From NCBI RefSeq assembly GCF_016862575.1, contig NZ_BONF01000005.1, positions 186,001 to 250,000 on the forward strand: a DNA stretch of 64,000 bases, written 5' to 3'. Position numbers and translations under genes: made by a program. The DNA is from Catellatospora bangladeshensis. Its GTDB lineage: Bacteria; Actinomycetota; Actinomycetes; Mycobacteriales; Micromonosporaceae. Shown here in pieces: positions 44,137 through 53,087 of this stretch (position 1 is its first letter; each line of letters starts with the position of its first letter). The notes beneath the pieces are model-generated. The model was not told where the DNA came from and ran no database searches. It worked only from the letters and a program-made list of their open reading frames with translations.

Positions 44137-45075
44137 ATGAGTGAGCCCTTCTCCGCCCGCCTGCGCGCCGCGACCTGGACCGACCACAGCTCGGCCGAGC
44201 GGACGACGTTCCTCGACGACCTCACCCGGGGCCGGCTCACCGTCGCCGCCCACGCCGCGCTGACCGCCCAGCACTACCTGATCTACGAGGTGCTGGAGGA
44301 GGCCGCCGCGCACTGGAGCGGTGACCCCGTGGCCGGGAGCTTCCACACCGAGGCGCTCACCCGGCTGCCCGCGCTCGCCGCGGACCTGTCCTTCCTGCTC
44401 GGCCCGGCCTGGCGCGACTCGCTCACGCCCACCCCCGCCACCGCCGAGTACGCCGCCCGCCTGCGCGAGATCGCGTTCACCTGGCCGGCCGGTTACGTGG
44501 CCCATCACTACAACCGCTACCTGGGCGACCTGTCCGGCGGGCAGTACGTGGCCCGCGCCCTCGCCCGCGCGTACGGGCTGCCCCTCGGCGGCGACGGCCT
44601 GCGCTTCTACGCCTTCGACGGCGTCGCCGATCTCGACGGGTTCAAGAACGCCTACCGCGCCCGGCTGGACGCCGCGCCGTGGGACGCGGACGAGCAGGAC
44701 CGGGTGATCGACGAGGTGAAGCTCGCCTACCGGCTCAACACCGACGTCCTGGCCGACCTGGGCAGGCTGCACCCGAACCCGTTCCCGCCCGAGGTCGTCG
44801 CCCAGATCATGAAGCACATGAACGACGACCACGCCGGCGACTCGCTGCTGATCTGCCGCGCCACGCTGCCCGAGGACACCCGCCCGGCGGCCACCGCGGC
44901 GGCCATGTCCGGCATGGACAACCAGGCGATCGAGTTCAAGGCCGTGATCGACGGCGTGGAGACGGCGATCCGGGTGCCGTGGTCGCACCGGCTCACCGAG
45001 CGTGCCCAGGTCCGCGTCGAGGTCACCCGGCTCTACCGGGAGGCGTGCGCGCTGCTCGGGGTGCCGTCCCGCTGA
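44137..45075 (+). CDS. heme oxygenase fused to a C-terminal DUF2470 domain
   Basis: This 312-residue protein has two parts. Residues 1-210 are a HmuO-type heme oxygenase that opens heme to release iron, CO and biliverdin, with proximal His17 (TWTDHSSAER) and the distal-helix motif YLGDLSGGQ (128-136). Residues 215-305 match DUF2470 (QIMKHMNDDHAGDSLL...GMDNQAIEF), the small domain found at the end of HugZ-type heme-utilisation proteins. The fusion suggests combined heme binding and degradation for iron supply. The start is leaderless (TACGGT seven bases before ATG) under a candidate iron box. Confidence 0.92.
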   Translation: MSEPFSARLRAATWTDHSSAERTTFLDDLTRGRLTVAAHAALTAQHYLIYEVLEEAAAHWSGDPVAGSFHTEALTRLPALAADLSFLLGPAWRDSLTPTPATAEYAARLREIAFTWPAGYVAHHYNRYLGDLSGGQYVARALARAYGLPLGGDGLRFYAFDGVADLDGFKNAYRARLDAAPWDADEQDRVIDEVKLAYRLNTDVLADLGRLHPNPFPPEVVAQIMKHMNDDHAGDSLLICRATLPEDTRPAATAAAMSGMDNQAIEFKAVIDGVETAIRVPWSHRLTERAQVRVEVTRLYREACALLGVPSR

Positions 45076-45100
45076 GCCCGCACGTGGAACACTGACCGGT

Positions 45101-46123
45101 GTGAAGACGGCGCACGAGGTGCTCATCGCGCTCGCCGCGCGGTACTCCTTCGCCGACGTGGCCGCCCTGGCCGCGCAGGGCGCGGGCGGTCTCAGCCCGG
45201 CGCGGGTGGCCCACGTGCAGCGGCTGTGCGCCTTCGGGCAGCGGCTGATGGACCTCGACGCCGAGGACTTCGGCGAGCGCAACGCCGTCTTCGAGGCCAA
45301 CACCGAGCACGCCGTCGCCGACCGGGTGCCCGGCGACAGCGTGCCCGAACAGCTGCGCGAGCGGGCGCTGGCCTGCCGGATGCCGCAGGCTCCCCGCGAG
45401 GCGCACCGCGGCGCGCTGGGCAGCATGCGCCCGGCGTTCCGGCTGCTGCTGGAGGTGCTCGACGCGCGTTTCCGGCGCGGGGAGACCAATGCGGTGGTCG
45501 CGGTGGTGCACATCGCCAGCGAGTACGGCCCGCTGCTGGTCTGGGAGCGGGTGCTCGGGCACGCCGCCGACCCGGTGCGGCTGCCCGCGGCGGTCGGCGG
45601 CGACGGCAGCGCCTGGGGCGACTTCGAGGACCGCGAGTGCCCGCACACCAAGCCGGAGAAGTCGGCCGCCCGGCGCGTGCTGACCGTGGCCCACGAGAAC
45701 AACGCCGGCTGGCGGGCCTACCTGGACCGCCAGCACTCCAACACCGCGCAGGCGCTGTCCGTGTGCGCCACGTCCTGCCACCGCCGCTGCAGCGTCTACA
45801 GCCGCCTCGACCCCCGCCGCGCCGAGCAGATCACCCACGGCTGCCGCCTGGCCGCCACCCTCACCGACTCGGCCGTGGTCCGCCTGCGCCACAGCGCCCC
45901 CGTCGGCCACGGCTTCGGCGTACCCTCCCGCCGCGAACTCCTCGACGCCTGGTCCCGCACCCGCGCCTCGCTGGCCAAACAGGCCCCCGCCATCGCCACC
46001 GACGACGGCTACCCCCTCCCCGGCTTCCCCACCCTCATCTCCACCCTCGCCGGCACCCCCCTCCCCCAGGACACCCTCCTCGCCGACACCGCCACCACCC
46101 TCACCCGCGCCCTAACCCCCTGA
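45101..46123 (+). CDS. hypothetical protein with conserved Cys/His cluster
   Basis: This 340-residue protein is not recognised. It is largely helical. One segment has several cysteines and histidines close together (DRECPHTKPEKS, then SVCATSCHRRCSVYSR), which could bind metal. There is no signal peptide. The GTG at 45101 begins 25 bases after the heme oxygenase stop, with no ribosome site and AACACT seven bases before it. Proximity to the heme oxygenase gene makes a shared transcript possible. Confidence 0.65.
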   Translation: MKTAHEVLIALAARYSFADVAALAAQGAGGLSPARVAHVQRLCAFGQRLMDLDAEDFGERNAVFEANTEHAVADRVPGDSVPEQLRERALACRMPQAPREAHRGALGSMRPAFRLLLEVLDARFRRGETNAVVAVVHIASEYGPLLVWERVLGHAADPVRLPAAVGGDGSAWGDFEDRECPHTKPEKSAARRVLTVAHENNAGWRAYLDRQHSNTAQALSVCATSCHRRCSVYSRLDPRRAEQITHGCRLAATLTDSAVVRLRHSAPVGHGFGVPSRRELLDAWSRTRASLAKQAPAIATDDGYPLPGFPTLISTLAGTPLPQDTLLADTATTLTRALTP

Positions 46124-46184
46124 CCCCACCCCTCTCCCCACGCTGATCCCGCGCGGCCCGTGGGGACGCACCCCTCTCCCGCGC

Positions 46185-46253
46185 CGATCTTGCGCGGACT
46201 GTGGGTGCGACACGCGCTAAACGGACATATGGGCAACACTTCGCGCAAGATCG
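46185..46253. repeat. intergenic palindrome family E
   Basis: Perfect 12-base arms CGATCTTGCGCG (46185-46196) and CGCGCAAGATCG (46242-46253) flank a 45-base loop. A degenerate fragment resembling its left end lies at 46143-46170. It sits between convergent genes. Confidence 0.7.
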
Positions 46254-46289
46254 ACGCGATCTTGGCGGCGGGGCGGGGTGGGGCAGGGG

Positions 46290-47426
46290 TCAGGTTGGTA
46301 GCAGGGTGGCGAGGTGGGGGGTGATGCGCCACTCGGCGAGGAGGGCGGCCAGTTCGGCGCTCTCCTCCGCGGTGGGTGTGCGGCCGGTACGCCGGGCGCG
46401 GATCATCGCGTTGCGCGGGGTGTGCGCGGAGTCGATGAACTCGACGACCTCGACGGTGTAGCCGTGCTCGCGCAGCAGCGCCGCGCGCACCGTGTCGGTG
46501 AGCACGTCGGCGAAGCGCTCGCGCAGGATGCCGTACGCCGTGAGCAGGCCCGCGGGCCCGGCGGGCGGCTGGCGGCGCAGCTGGCGGGACAGGTCCTTGT
46601 GGCAGCACGGCGCGGCCAGGATCCACCGCGCGTCCCACTCCAGGGCCCGCGCCAGCGCGTCGTCGGTGGCGGTGTCGCAGGCGTGCAGCGCGAGCACCAC
46701 GTCGGCGGCGGGCACCGGCGCGTCGGCGATGGTCCCGGCCACGAACGTCACGTGCTCGGTCCAGCCCAGCCGCTCGGCCAGCGCCGTGTTGCGCTCCCGC
46801 TGGTCGGCCCGCACGTCCACGCCGATGAGGCGTACGTCCACGCCCCGGCCGGAGAGGTAGCGGTATGCCGCGAAGGTCAGGTACGCGTTGCCGCAGCCCA
46901 GGTCGACCACGTGCAGCGGGCTGGGCAGCTGCGCGGGGTCGGGCAGCGTCGCGTCCAGCGCGCGCAGGAACGCGTCGACCTGGCGGCGCTTGGCCGCGTC
47001 GCCGCCGATCACGGCGTACAGCGGGTCGCCGGGGTCGATCAGGTGCTCCTTGGCCCGGTCGTGCCCGGTGTCGGCGGCCGGGGCCGCCCCCGCGGAGCGG
47101 TGCAGCACCGCGCCCTTCTTCGTCGCCTGCAGCCGCAGCGTGCCGCGCCCGGTCTCCACCACCCAGCTGCCGAACGGCTCGTCCAGCAGCTCGTCGACCC
47201 GGCTCGCCAGCTCGGCGCCGGGCGCCAGGTTGACGGTGGTGGGCCGCTGCCCGTCCTCGGTGACCAGCTGCACGCGCTGCCCCGCCTTGAGGGTGACCGG
47301 GCGCAGCGTGGCGCTGACCAGCGACGGGGTCCCGCCCCGGCGCTGCCCGCCCGCGGTCGCCCGGACCAGGTCGGGTGCCAGCAGGAGTTCGCGTACCTCG
47401 GCGAGGGCTTCAGGAAGTGCGGCCAT
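46290..47426 (-). CDS. class I SAM-dependent methyltransferase (METTL25-like)
   Basis: This 378-residue protein has an N-terminal part of about 110 residues and a C-terminal Rossmann methyltransferase domain. The SAM motif VVDLGCGNAYLTFAAYRYL lies at about 148-166, and APCCHKDLSRQL near 270 is reminiscent of the Methyltransf_32/METTL25 group. The substrate is unknown; RNA or protein targets are both possible. Six bases before the ATG is CATCCT, so a leaderless start is likely. It converges with the preceding unknown gene across repeat E. Confidence 0.82.
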   Translation of the reverse strand: MAALPEALAEVRELLLAPDLVRATAGGQRRGGTPSLVSATLRPVTLKAGQRVQLVTEDGQRPTTVNLAPGAELASRVDELLDEPFGSWVVETGRGTLRLQATKKGAVLHRSAGAAPAADTGHDRAKEHLIDPGDPLYAVIGGDAAKRRQVDAFLRALDATLPDPAQLPSPLHVVDLGCGNAYLTFAAYRYLSGRGVDVRLIGVDVRADQRERNTALAERLGWTEHVTFVAGTIADAPVPAADVVLALHACDTATDDALARALEWDARWILAAPCCHKDLSRQLRRQPPAGPAGLLTAYGILRERFADVLTDTVRAALLREHGYTVEVVEFIDSAHTPRNAMIRARRTGRTPTAEESAELAALLAEWRITPHLATLLPT

Positions 47427-47459
47427 ACGTCAAGGATGCGTGATCGCCCGCGCGGGCCG

Positions 47460-47903
47460 TCAGAAGGAGTCCTCCGGGACCGCCGGCGGCGGCGCGTCCA
47501 TGTTGTAGATCACCAGCACCACGATGACGGCCATCCACAGCAGGGCCAGCCCGGTGGACACCCAGCCGATGATGATGCCGGCCAGCGCCATGCCGTCGCC
47601 CTCCTCGCCCGTGGTCCGCAGGCGGCGCCGGGTGACGTGGCCCATGACCGCCCCGACCGGCCCGAGCACGATCGTGGGCAGCCCGTACATGCAGATCGAG
47701 GCCAGGGCCAGCAGCGAGGTCACCATCGACGCGATGGCCATGCCGTTGGTGCGCCGCCCGATCGCGTACGGGTGCACCGCGTAGACCTGCTGCGGGTAGC
47801 CGTACGGCGCGTACGCCGGATGCATACCCGGCGGAGGCCCCGCCTGGTACGGGTTCGGCACGGGCGCGGCCACGCCGGGCGGCGGCGCGGAGGGGTCGGT
47901 CAT
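47460..47903 (-). CDS. DUF4190 membrane protein
   Basis: This 147-residue protein has a Pro/Tyr-rich cytoplasmic N-terminus and two long membrane segments (AIASMVTSLLALASICMYGL and GMALAGIIIGWVSTGLALLW) joined by GPVGAVMGHVTRRRLRTTGE, the DUF4190 pattern. Function is unknown. The ATG at 47903 has GGAG five bases upstream, preferred over 47918. It is probably co-transcribed with the methyltransferase gene, which starts 34 bases downstream. Confidence 0.85.
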   Translation of the reverse strand: MTDPSAPPPGVAAPVPNPYQAGPPPGMHPAYAPYGYPQQVYAVHPYAIGRRTNGMAIASMVTSLLALASICMYGLPTIVLGPVGAVMGHVTRRRLRTTGEEGDGMALAGIIIGWVSTGLALLWMAVIVVLVIYNMDAPPPAVPEDSF

Positions 47904-47992
47904 CGCTGCTCCGTCCACGTCTGGGAGTGACGCTCAGCGTAAGCGGCGGCCCCCTACTGGCGTCAGCCCGGACAAACCGGCAGGATCGAGCC

Positions 47993-48760
47993 ATGAACGA
48001 GCGGATGGATCTCTTCCGGCTGGACGGCCGGGTCGCACTCGTCACCGGTGCGGGCAGCCCCCATGGCATCGGCTTCGCCACCGCTCGCCAGCTGGCCGCC
48101 CTCGGCGCGAAGGTCGCCGTGGTCTCCACCACCCGGCGCATCCACGAACGCGCGGGCGAGCTGGGCGTGCTCGGCTTCGTGGCGGACCTCACCCTGGAGG
48201 CGGAGGTAGGCGCCCTGGCGGACGCGGTCACCGAGCAGCTCGGCGACGTCGACATCCTGGTCAACAACGCCGGCCTGACCAGCCGGGCCAGCGTGGAGGT
48301 GATCCGGCCGGTCGCGCAGCTCACCTTCGAGGAGTGGCACGCCGAGATCGACCGCAACCTCACCACGGCGTTCCTGTGCAGCCGGGCGTTCCTCGGCGGC
48401 ATGTCCGAGCGCGGCTGGGGCCGCATCGTGAACCTGTCGGCCACGGCCGGCCCGGTGAACGCGCTGCCCGCGGAGGCCGGCTACGCCGCCGCGAAGGCAG
48501 GCGTGCTGGGCCTGACCCGCGCGCTGGCGATGGAGCTGGTGGCGGACGGCATCACCGTCAACGCGGTCGCCCCCGGCAAGATCCACACTTCGGCCTCGAC
48601 CCTGGCCGAGCTGAAGCAGGGCTACGACACCCCGATGGGCCGCCCCGGCACCCCGGACGAGGTCGCCGCCACCATCGCGTTCCTCTGCTCCCCCGCCGCG
48701 GGCTACATCACCGGCCAGATGCTGGTCATCGACGGCGGCCAGTCCATCCGCCAGGGCTGA
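47993..48760 (+). CDS. short-chain dehydrogenase/reductase
   Basis: This 255-residue NAD(P)-dependent oxidoreductase has the cofactor motif TGAGSPHGIGFATA (TGxxxGxG type), NNAG, the catalytic Ser in NLSATAG and Tyr/Lys in YAAAK. The C-terminal GQMLVIDGGQSI is typical of FabG-like members. The insertion SP in the glycine motif is common in this subgroup. Substrate is unknown. The stop codon directly abuts repeat family B copy 2. Confidence 0.92.
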   Translation: MNERMDLFRLDGRVALVTGAGSPHGIGFATARQLAALGAKVAVVSTTRRIHERAGELGVLGFVADLTLEAEVGALADAVTEQLGDVDILVNNAGLTSRASVEVIRPVAQLTFEEWHAEIDRNLTTAFLCSRAFLGGMSERGWGRIVNLSATAGPVNALPAEAGYAAAKAGVLGLTRALAMELVADGITVNAVAPGKIHTSASTLAELKQGYDTPMGRPGTPDEVAATIAFLCSPAAGYITGQMLVIDGGQSIRQG

Positions 48761-48812
48761 AAGGAAGGGCACCTTCTTAACGCTTTACGTAGAGGAAGGT
48801 GCCCTTCTTAAC
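48761..48812. repeat. intergenic hairpin family B, copy 2
   Basis: AAGGAAGGGCACCTTCTTAA and GGAAGGTGCCCTTCTTAAC are inverted relative to each other and can pair into a stem of at least 11 bases around TACG-type spacer sequence. It begins at the SDR stop codon. Confidence 0.8.
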
Positions 48813-48895
48813 ACCGCGCAGGTCAGCGGCCTCCGCACCGCCGGGCCCGGCTTGGCTTCACCCGTGCGGTTCGGCGGGCCGAACGGCCTCGTGGG

Positions 48896-49621
48896 TCAGA
48901 CCGCGACCGGTTGCGCCGCCATGGCCAGCGCCGCCGCCTCGGCCAGGCTCGCCGCCGCCTCGCCGGTGAAGCCGTCGTCGCTGGCGTACTGCAGGTGCTC
49001 GGCGAGATCCGGCGCGGCCAGCCGGATCGCCCGCATGCCCAGCGCCTGAGCGCCGGTCAGCTCCCGCGAGCCGCCGTCCCCGACGAACACGCACCCGGCC
49101 GGCTCGACCCCGAGCCGCTCGCACGCGGTCAGGTACATGCGGGGATGCGGCTTGCTCTGCCCCACGTGCACCGAGTACACCTTCGCGTCTATCAGGTGGT
49201 CGATCGGCAGCGCCCGCATGATCTCGGGCAGCTCCCAGGCGCAGTCGCTGACGACCGCGAGCCGCACCCCGATCCGGCGCAGCGCCCAGAGCACGGGCAC
49301 GGCCTCCGGCCGCAGCCGGGTGTCGGCGCGGATCGCCGTCAGCCGGGCCGCCTGCGCCGCCCGCAGCCGCGCCGGCGTGACGCGTACGCCCAGCTCATCA
49401 GCCACCCAGCGCATGGTCTCCAGCGCGTCGCCGTGGGCTCCCCGGCACCGGGGGTAGAACGAGGTCTCCAGCACCGCGAAGTAGTCGGCGGGGTCGCAGC
49501 CCAGCAGCCGGGGGACTGTCGCGTGCGCGGGCCCGCGCGTGCAGGCCGAGGTCAGCGTGCCGTAGAAATCGAAGAGGATCGCGCGCGGCACGGCGCAGGA
49601 TAACGAGGGTTCTGAATCCAT
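48896..49621 (-). CDS. HAD-family hydrolase
   Basis: This 241-residue protein is a haloacid-dehalogenase-type phosphatase. Motif I is ILFDFYGTLTSA with the nucleophilic Asp, motif II is VVSDCAW, motif III Lys lies in GQSKPHPRMY and motif IV is VFVGDGGSREL. The substrate is unknown. The ATG at 49621 is supported by TACCCT at 49629-49634, seven bases upstream, with no ribosome site; the frame upstream of that belongs to the shadow of the divergent EamA gene. Confidence 0.9.
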   Translation of the reverse strand: MDSEPSLSCAVPRAILFDFYGTLTSACTRGPAHATVPRLLGCDPADYFAVLETSFYPRCRGAHGDALETMRWVADELGVRVTPARLRAAQAARLTAIRADTRLRPEAVPVLWALRRIGVRLAVVSDCAWELPEIMRALPIDHLIDAKVYSVHVGQSKPHPRMYLTACERLGVEPAGCVFVGDGGSRELTGAQALGMRAIRLAAPDLAEHLQYASDDGFTGEAAASLAEAAALAMAAQPVAV

Positions 49622-49750
49622 TCGCGGAAGGGTAATCAGGCGATCACGTGAAGTACATAGGATGATCGCGTTCAGTACGTGCCTGATTCCAGGGAGTAGA
49701 TGTCGATCTGCCGACGCCGCGCTGAGCTGCACCTGGCAGGATCGGGCCTC

Positions 49751-50686
49751 ATGCGCCCCCGGCTCGACTCGCTCACCATCGCCGCCGTCACCGTGGCGAT
49801 CATCGCCGTCTCGTCCTCCGGGGCCCTCATCGCGTACGCCGCCGCGCCCGCGCTGGCCATCGCGTTCTGGCGCAACGCCCTCGCGGTGGGCGTGCTCGCC
49901 CCGGTCACCCTCACCCGCCGCCGCGGCGAGCTGCTCGGCCTGCGCGAGGGCCGGGCCTGGCGGTGGAGCGTGCTGGCCGGCGTCGCGCTCGCCGCGCACT
50001 TCGCGACCTGGGTGCCCAGCGTCAAGATGACCACCGTGGCGACCGCGACCGCGCTGGTGGCCACCCAGCCGATCTGGGCCGGCCTCATCGCGCTCGGGCA
50101 GGGCCGCCGCCTCGGCCGCTGGACCTGGCTGGGCATCGGCACCGCGGTCGCGGGCGCCGCGATCGCCACCGGGGCCGACTTCACCCGCGGGGGTACGGCG
50201 GTGGCCGGTGACCTGCTCGCGGTGGCCGGAGGACTGCTCGCGGCGGTGTACACGGCGCTCGGCGAGAAAGCGCGGGAGCGGACGACCACCACGACGTACA
50301 CGACGGTCTGCTACTCGGTCTGCGCCCTGGTCCTGCTCGCGGTGTGCCTGCTCTTCGGGGTGGGACTCACCGGTTTCGACGACCAGACGTGGCTGGCGAT
50401 CATCGCGCTTACGGCGGGCGCGCAGCTGCTCGGGCACTCGATGTTCAACTACGCGCTGCACAAGATCTCGGCGACCACGATCAGCGTGCTGATCCTGCTG
50501 GAGGTGCCCGGCGCGGCGCTGCTCGGCTGGGCCTGGCTGGACCAGGTGCCGCCCGCCGCCGCCTGGCCCGGCATCGCCCTGCTCACCGGCGGCGTCGCCC
50601 TGGTCATCCTCGACGCCCGCCGCCCCGCCGCCCTCCCCACTCCCGACCCCGTCGACGTCGACCTGCCCGTGCCCGGCAAGCGTTAA
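49751..50686 (+). CDS. EamA-type (DMT) membrane transporter
   Basis: This 311-residue protein has about ten membrane helices in two EamA repeats. Landmarks are YAAAPALAIAFWRNALAVG in the first half and AGAQLLGHSMFNYALHKISATTISVLILLEVPGAALLGW in the second. Exporters of amino acids or metabolites belong here, but the substrate cannot be predicted. CAGGAT lies eight bases before the ATG. The last codons and the stop lie within repeat family B copy 3, so the C-terminal Lys-Arg is repeat-derived. Confidence 0.88.
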   Translation: MRPRLDSLTIAAVTVAIIAVSSSGALIAYAAAPALAIAFWRNALAVGVLAPVTLTRRRGELLGLREGRAWRWSVLAGVALAAHFATWVPSVKMTTVATATALVATQPIWAGLIALGQGRRLGRWTWLGIGTAVAGAAIATGADFTRGGTAVAGDLLAVAGGLLAAVYTALGEKARERTTTTTYTTVCYSVCALVLLAVCLLFGVGLTGFDDQTWLAIIALTAGAQLLGHSMFNYALHKISATTISVLILLEVPGAALLGWAWLDQVPPAAAWPGIALLTGGVALVILDARRPAALPTPDPVDVDLPVPGKR

Positions 50687-50733
50687 GAAGATGCCCTTCC
50701 TCTACGCATAGCGTTAAGAAGGTGCCCTTCCTT
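50681..50733. repeat. intergenic hairpin family B, copy 3
   Basis: CGTTAAGAAGATGCCCTTCC and GTTAAGAAGGTGCCCTTCCT flank CTACGCATAG. The TAA in the first unit is the stop codon of the EamA gene. The spacer is identical to that of copy 4. Confidence 0.8.
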
Positions 50734-50752
50734 TGTGGGGGAGAATGGCGGC

Positions 50753-51229
50753 ATGACGTATCCGTTGGTGGAGGAGGCCGCGAAGAAGGCGGCGGTCGCG
50801 TGGGTGTCGGTCGGCGGGCCGGCGTACGCGGTCTGGTGCCTGCCGCTGGAGGGCCGGCTGCACGTGGTGGTCGGTCCCGGGGAGCAGGAGCTGCCAGGTC
50901 TCGCCGAGGCGGAGCGGGCCACGGTGACGCTGCGCGGGGATCACGGCGGGGCGGTGGTCACCTATCCGGCGACCGTCGAGCGGGTCGAACCGGGCGGCGA
51001 GCGGTGGGACGCGGTCGCGGTGACGATGGCGGGCAAGCGGCTGAACGCCCCCGGCACCGCCGAGGCGCTGGCCGAGCGGTGGGGCCGGGAGTGTGTGCTG
51101 GTCGCGCTCACGCCCGCGGGTGAGCCGGAGCCGCGCGGCGACGCGTCCGGCAGCGCCGAGCCGCGCCCGACCCCGGCCGCCAACGCGACCCGCAAGCCGT
51201 TCCGGCTGCACCGGGTACGCCGCCGGTAA
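50753..51229 (+). CDS. hypothetical protein, possible split-barrel fold
   Basis: This 158-residue protein is not firmly recognised. Strand-rich sequence (AYAVWCLPLEGRLHVVVGPGEQ, RATVTLRGDHGGAVVTYPATVERV) is reminiscent of FMN-binding split-barrel proteins, but no flavin motif is certain. The C-terminal 40 residues are Pro/Arg-rich and probably disordered. GAGAAT lies shortly before the ATG; no ribosome site is clear. The gene follows repeat B copy 3 and precedes the CBS protein by 39 bases. Confidence 0.6.
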   Translation: MTYPLVEEAAKKAAVAWVSVGGPAYAVWCLPLEGRLHVVVGPGEQELPGLAEAERATVTLRGDHGGAVVTYPATVERVEPGGERWDAVAVTMAGKRLNAPGTAEALAERWGRECVLVALTPAGEPEPRGDASGSAEPRPTPAANATRKPFRLHRVRRR

Positions 51230-51268
51230 CACCCCACCGGGCCGGATAAATACGCATACCATGCCAAT

Positions 51269-52519
51269 ATGGCCACGCTGACCAGGGTCTTCGTCGCCCG
51301 GCTCGCGGGGCTGCCCGTCTTCGACCCGAACGGCGACCAGGTGGGCCGGGTCCGCGACGCCGTGGCCAGGCTGCGCTCCGACGGCCCGCCCGCGGTGGTC
51401 GGCCTGATGGCCGAGATGCCGATGCGGCGCCAGATCTTCCTGCCCATCGGCCGGGTCACCTCGATCGACTCCGACAGCGTCGTGCTCGGCTCGGGCACCA
51501 TCAACCTGCGCCGCTTCCAGAAGGGCCCGGCCGAGCTGCTCGTCCTCGCCGACCTGCTGGACCGCCGGATCACCACCCCCAACGGCACCCCGGCCGCCGT
51601 GGTCGACGTGGCCATGGAGTCCGACCGGGCCGGGCAGTGGAACCTGGGCCGGGTCGCGGTACGGGACATCGCCAGCCGCCTCGGCCGCCGCGGCCAGCTG
51701 CACCAGTTCGAGTGGGACGAGCTGACCGGGCTCGTCGACTCGGCCGCCGTACAGGGCACCGCGTCGCTGCTCACCGTGCTGGAGAAGATGCGCCCGGCCG
51801 ACCTGGCCAGCGCCCTGCAGGAGCTGCCCGACCAGCGGCGGCACGCGGTCGCCGCGGCGCTGGACGACGAGCGCCTCGCCGACGTGCTGGAGGAGCTGCC
51901 CGAGCACGACCAGGTGGACATCCTGGCCCGGCTGGACCGCGAGCGCGCCGCCGACGTGCTGGAGGAGATGGACGCCGACGACGCCGCGGACCTGCTGGCC
52001 GAGCTGCCGCCCAGCGAGCGGGCGCTGCTGCTGGACCTGATGGAGCCGGAGGAGTCCGCGCCGGTCCGCGCGCTGATGCACTACCGGCCCAACACCGCCG
52101 GCGCGCTGATGACCAGCGAGCCGGTGATCCTCACCCCGGACGCCACCGTCGCCGACGCGCTGGCCCGCATCCGCGAGAAGCACCTGTCCCCCGCACTGGC
52201 CGCGCAGGTCTTCGTATGCCGCGCGCCGATCGACACGCCGACCGGCCGCTACCTGGGCGTGGTGCACTTCCAGCGGCTGCTCCGCGAGCCGCCCGGCGAC
52301 CTGCTCGGCGGCGTGCTGGAACGCGACATCCAGCCGCTGCCGCCCAGCTTGCCGCTCGCCGAGATCACCCGGCGGATGGCGACGTACAACCTGGTCGCGA
52401 TCGCGGTGGTGGACTCCAACGACCGGCTGGTCGGCGCGGTGACCGTGGACGACGTCCTCGACCACCTGCTGCCGCGCGACTGGCGGGAGCGCAGCCCGGG
52501 CCCGGAAACGGCGTCATGA
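51269..52519 (+). CDS. PRC-barrel, MgtE N-domain and CBS protein without transporter domain
   Basis: This 416-residue cytoplasmic protein has three parts: a PRC-barrel-like N-terminus (PVFDPNGDQVGRVRDAVARL), an MgtE intracellular N-domain (repeated A-D-V-L-E-E-L/M units, about 170-265) and a CBS pair (TSEPVILTPDATVADAL to VGAVTVDDVLDHLL). No membrane helices follow, so it is not itself a magnesium channel and may instead sense magnesium or regulate another protein. M. tuberculosis Rv1232c has the same architecture and neighbourhood. The start is leaderless: TACCAT six bases before ATG. Confidence 0.9.
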   Translation: MATLTRVFVARLAGLPVFDPNGDQVGRVRDAVARLRSDGPPAVVGLMAEMPMRRQIFLPIGRVTSIDSDSVVLGSGTINLRRFQKGPAELLVLADLLDRRITTPNGTPAAVVDVAMESDRAGQWNLGRVAVRDIASRLGRRGQLHQFEWDELTGLVDSAAVQGTASLLTVLEKMRPADLASALQELPDQRRHAVAAALDDERLADVLEELPEHDQVDILARLDRERAADVLEEMDADDAADLLAELPPSERALLLDLMEPEESAPVRALMHYRPNTAGALMTSEPVILTPDATVADALARIREKHLSPALAAQVFVCRAPIDTPTGRYLGVVHFQRLLREPPGDLLGGVLERDIQPLPPSLPLAEITRRMATYNLVAIAVVDSNDRLVGAVTVDDVLDHLLPRDWRERSPGPETAS

Positions 52520-52544
52520 GCCGCGCCGGGCGGGGGGCGGGCCG

Positions 52545-53087
52545 GTGAGCGACCGTCTCGACCAGCCCCGGGAGCCCCGCGCGGTGCGCCTGCCGCAGTG
52601 GAACCCGGAGGCGTTCGGCGCCTTCGCGGAGAAGTTCGCCCGGTTCATGGGCACCGCGAAGTTCATCGTCTACATGACGATCTTCGTGATCGTCTGGATC
52701 CTGCTCAACCTGATCGGCGTCTTCGGGCTGAAGTGGGACCCCTACCCGTTCATCCTGCTCAACCTGTTCTTCAGCACTCAGGCGTCGTACGCCGCGCCGC
52801 TGATCCTGCTCGCCCAGAACCGCCAGGCCGACCGGGACCGGCTGACCCTCGACGAGGACCGCCGCCGCGCCCAGGCCCAGAAGGCCGACACCGAGTACCT
52901 GGCGCGCGAGATCGCCTCGCTGCGGATGGCCCTCAACGAGGTCGCCACCCGCGACTACATCCGCTCCGAGCTGGCCAAGCTCGCCGAGGAGCTGGACGAC
53001 GCGGCCGAGCGCCGCCACCAGCAGGAGAAGGCCGCGCGCAAGGAGGCGAAGGCGGACAGGAAAAGCCGCGCGTCGCAAGGGGCATGA
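52545..53087 (+). CDS. DUF1003 membrane protein
   Basis: This 180-residue protein has two membrane helices (IVYMTIFVIVWILLNLIGVF and YPFILLNLFFSTQASYAAPLILL) followed by a highly charged helical tail likely to form a coiled coil. That is the DUF1003 pattern. Function is unknown. The GTG start follows a GGGGGG run that may serve as ribosome site. It starts 25 bases after the CBS gene, so the pair is probably one operon; the homologous mycobacterial genes are also adjacent. Confidence 0.88.
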   Translation: MSDRLDQPREPRAVRLPQWNPEAFGAFAEKFARFMGTAKFIVYMTIFVIVWILLNLIGVFGLKWDPYPFILLNLFFSTQASYAAPLILLAQNRQADRDRLTLDEDRRRAQAQKADTEYLAREIASLRMALNEVATRDYIRSELAKLAEELDDAAERRHQQEKAARKEAKADRKSRASQGA

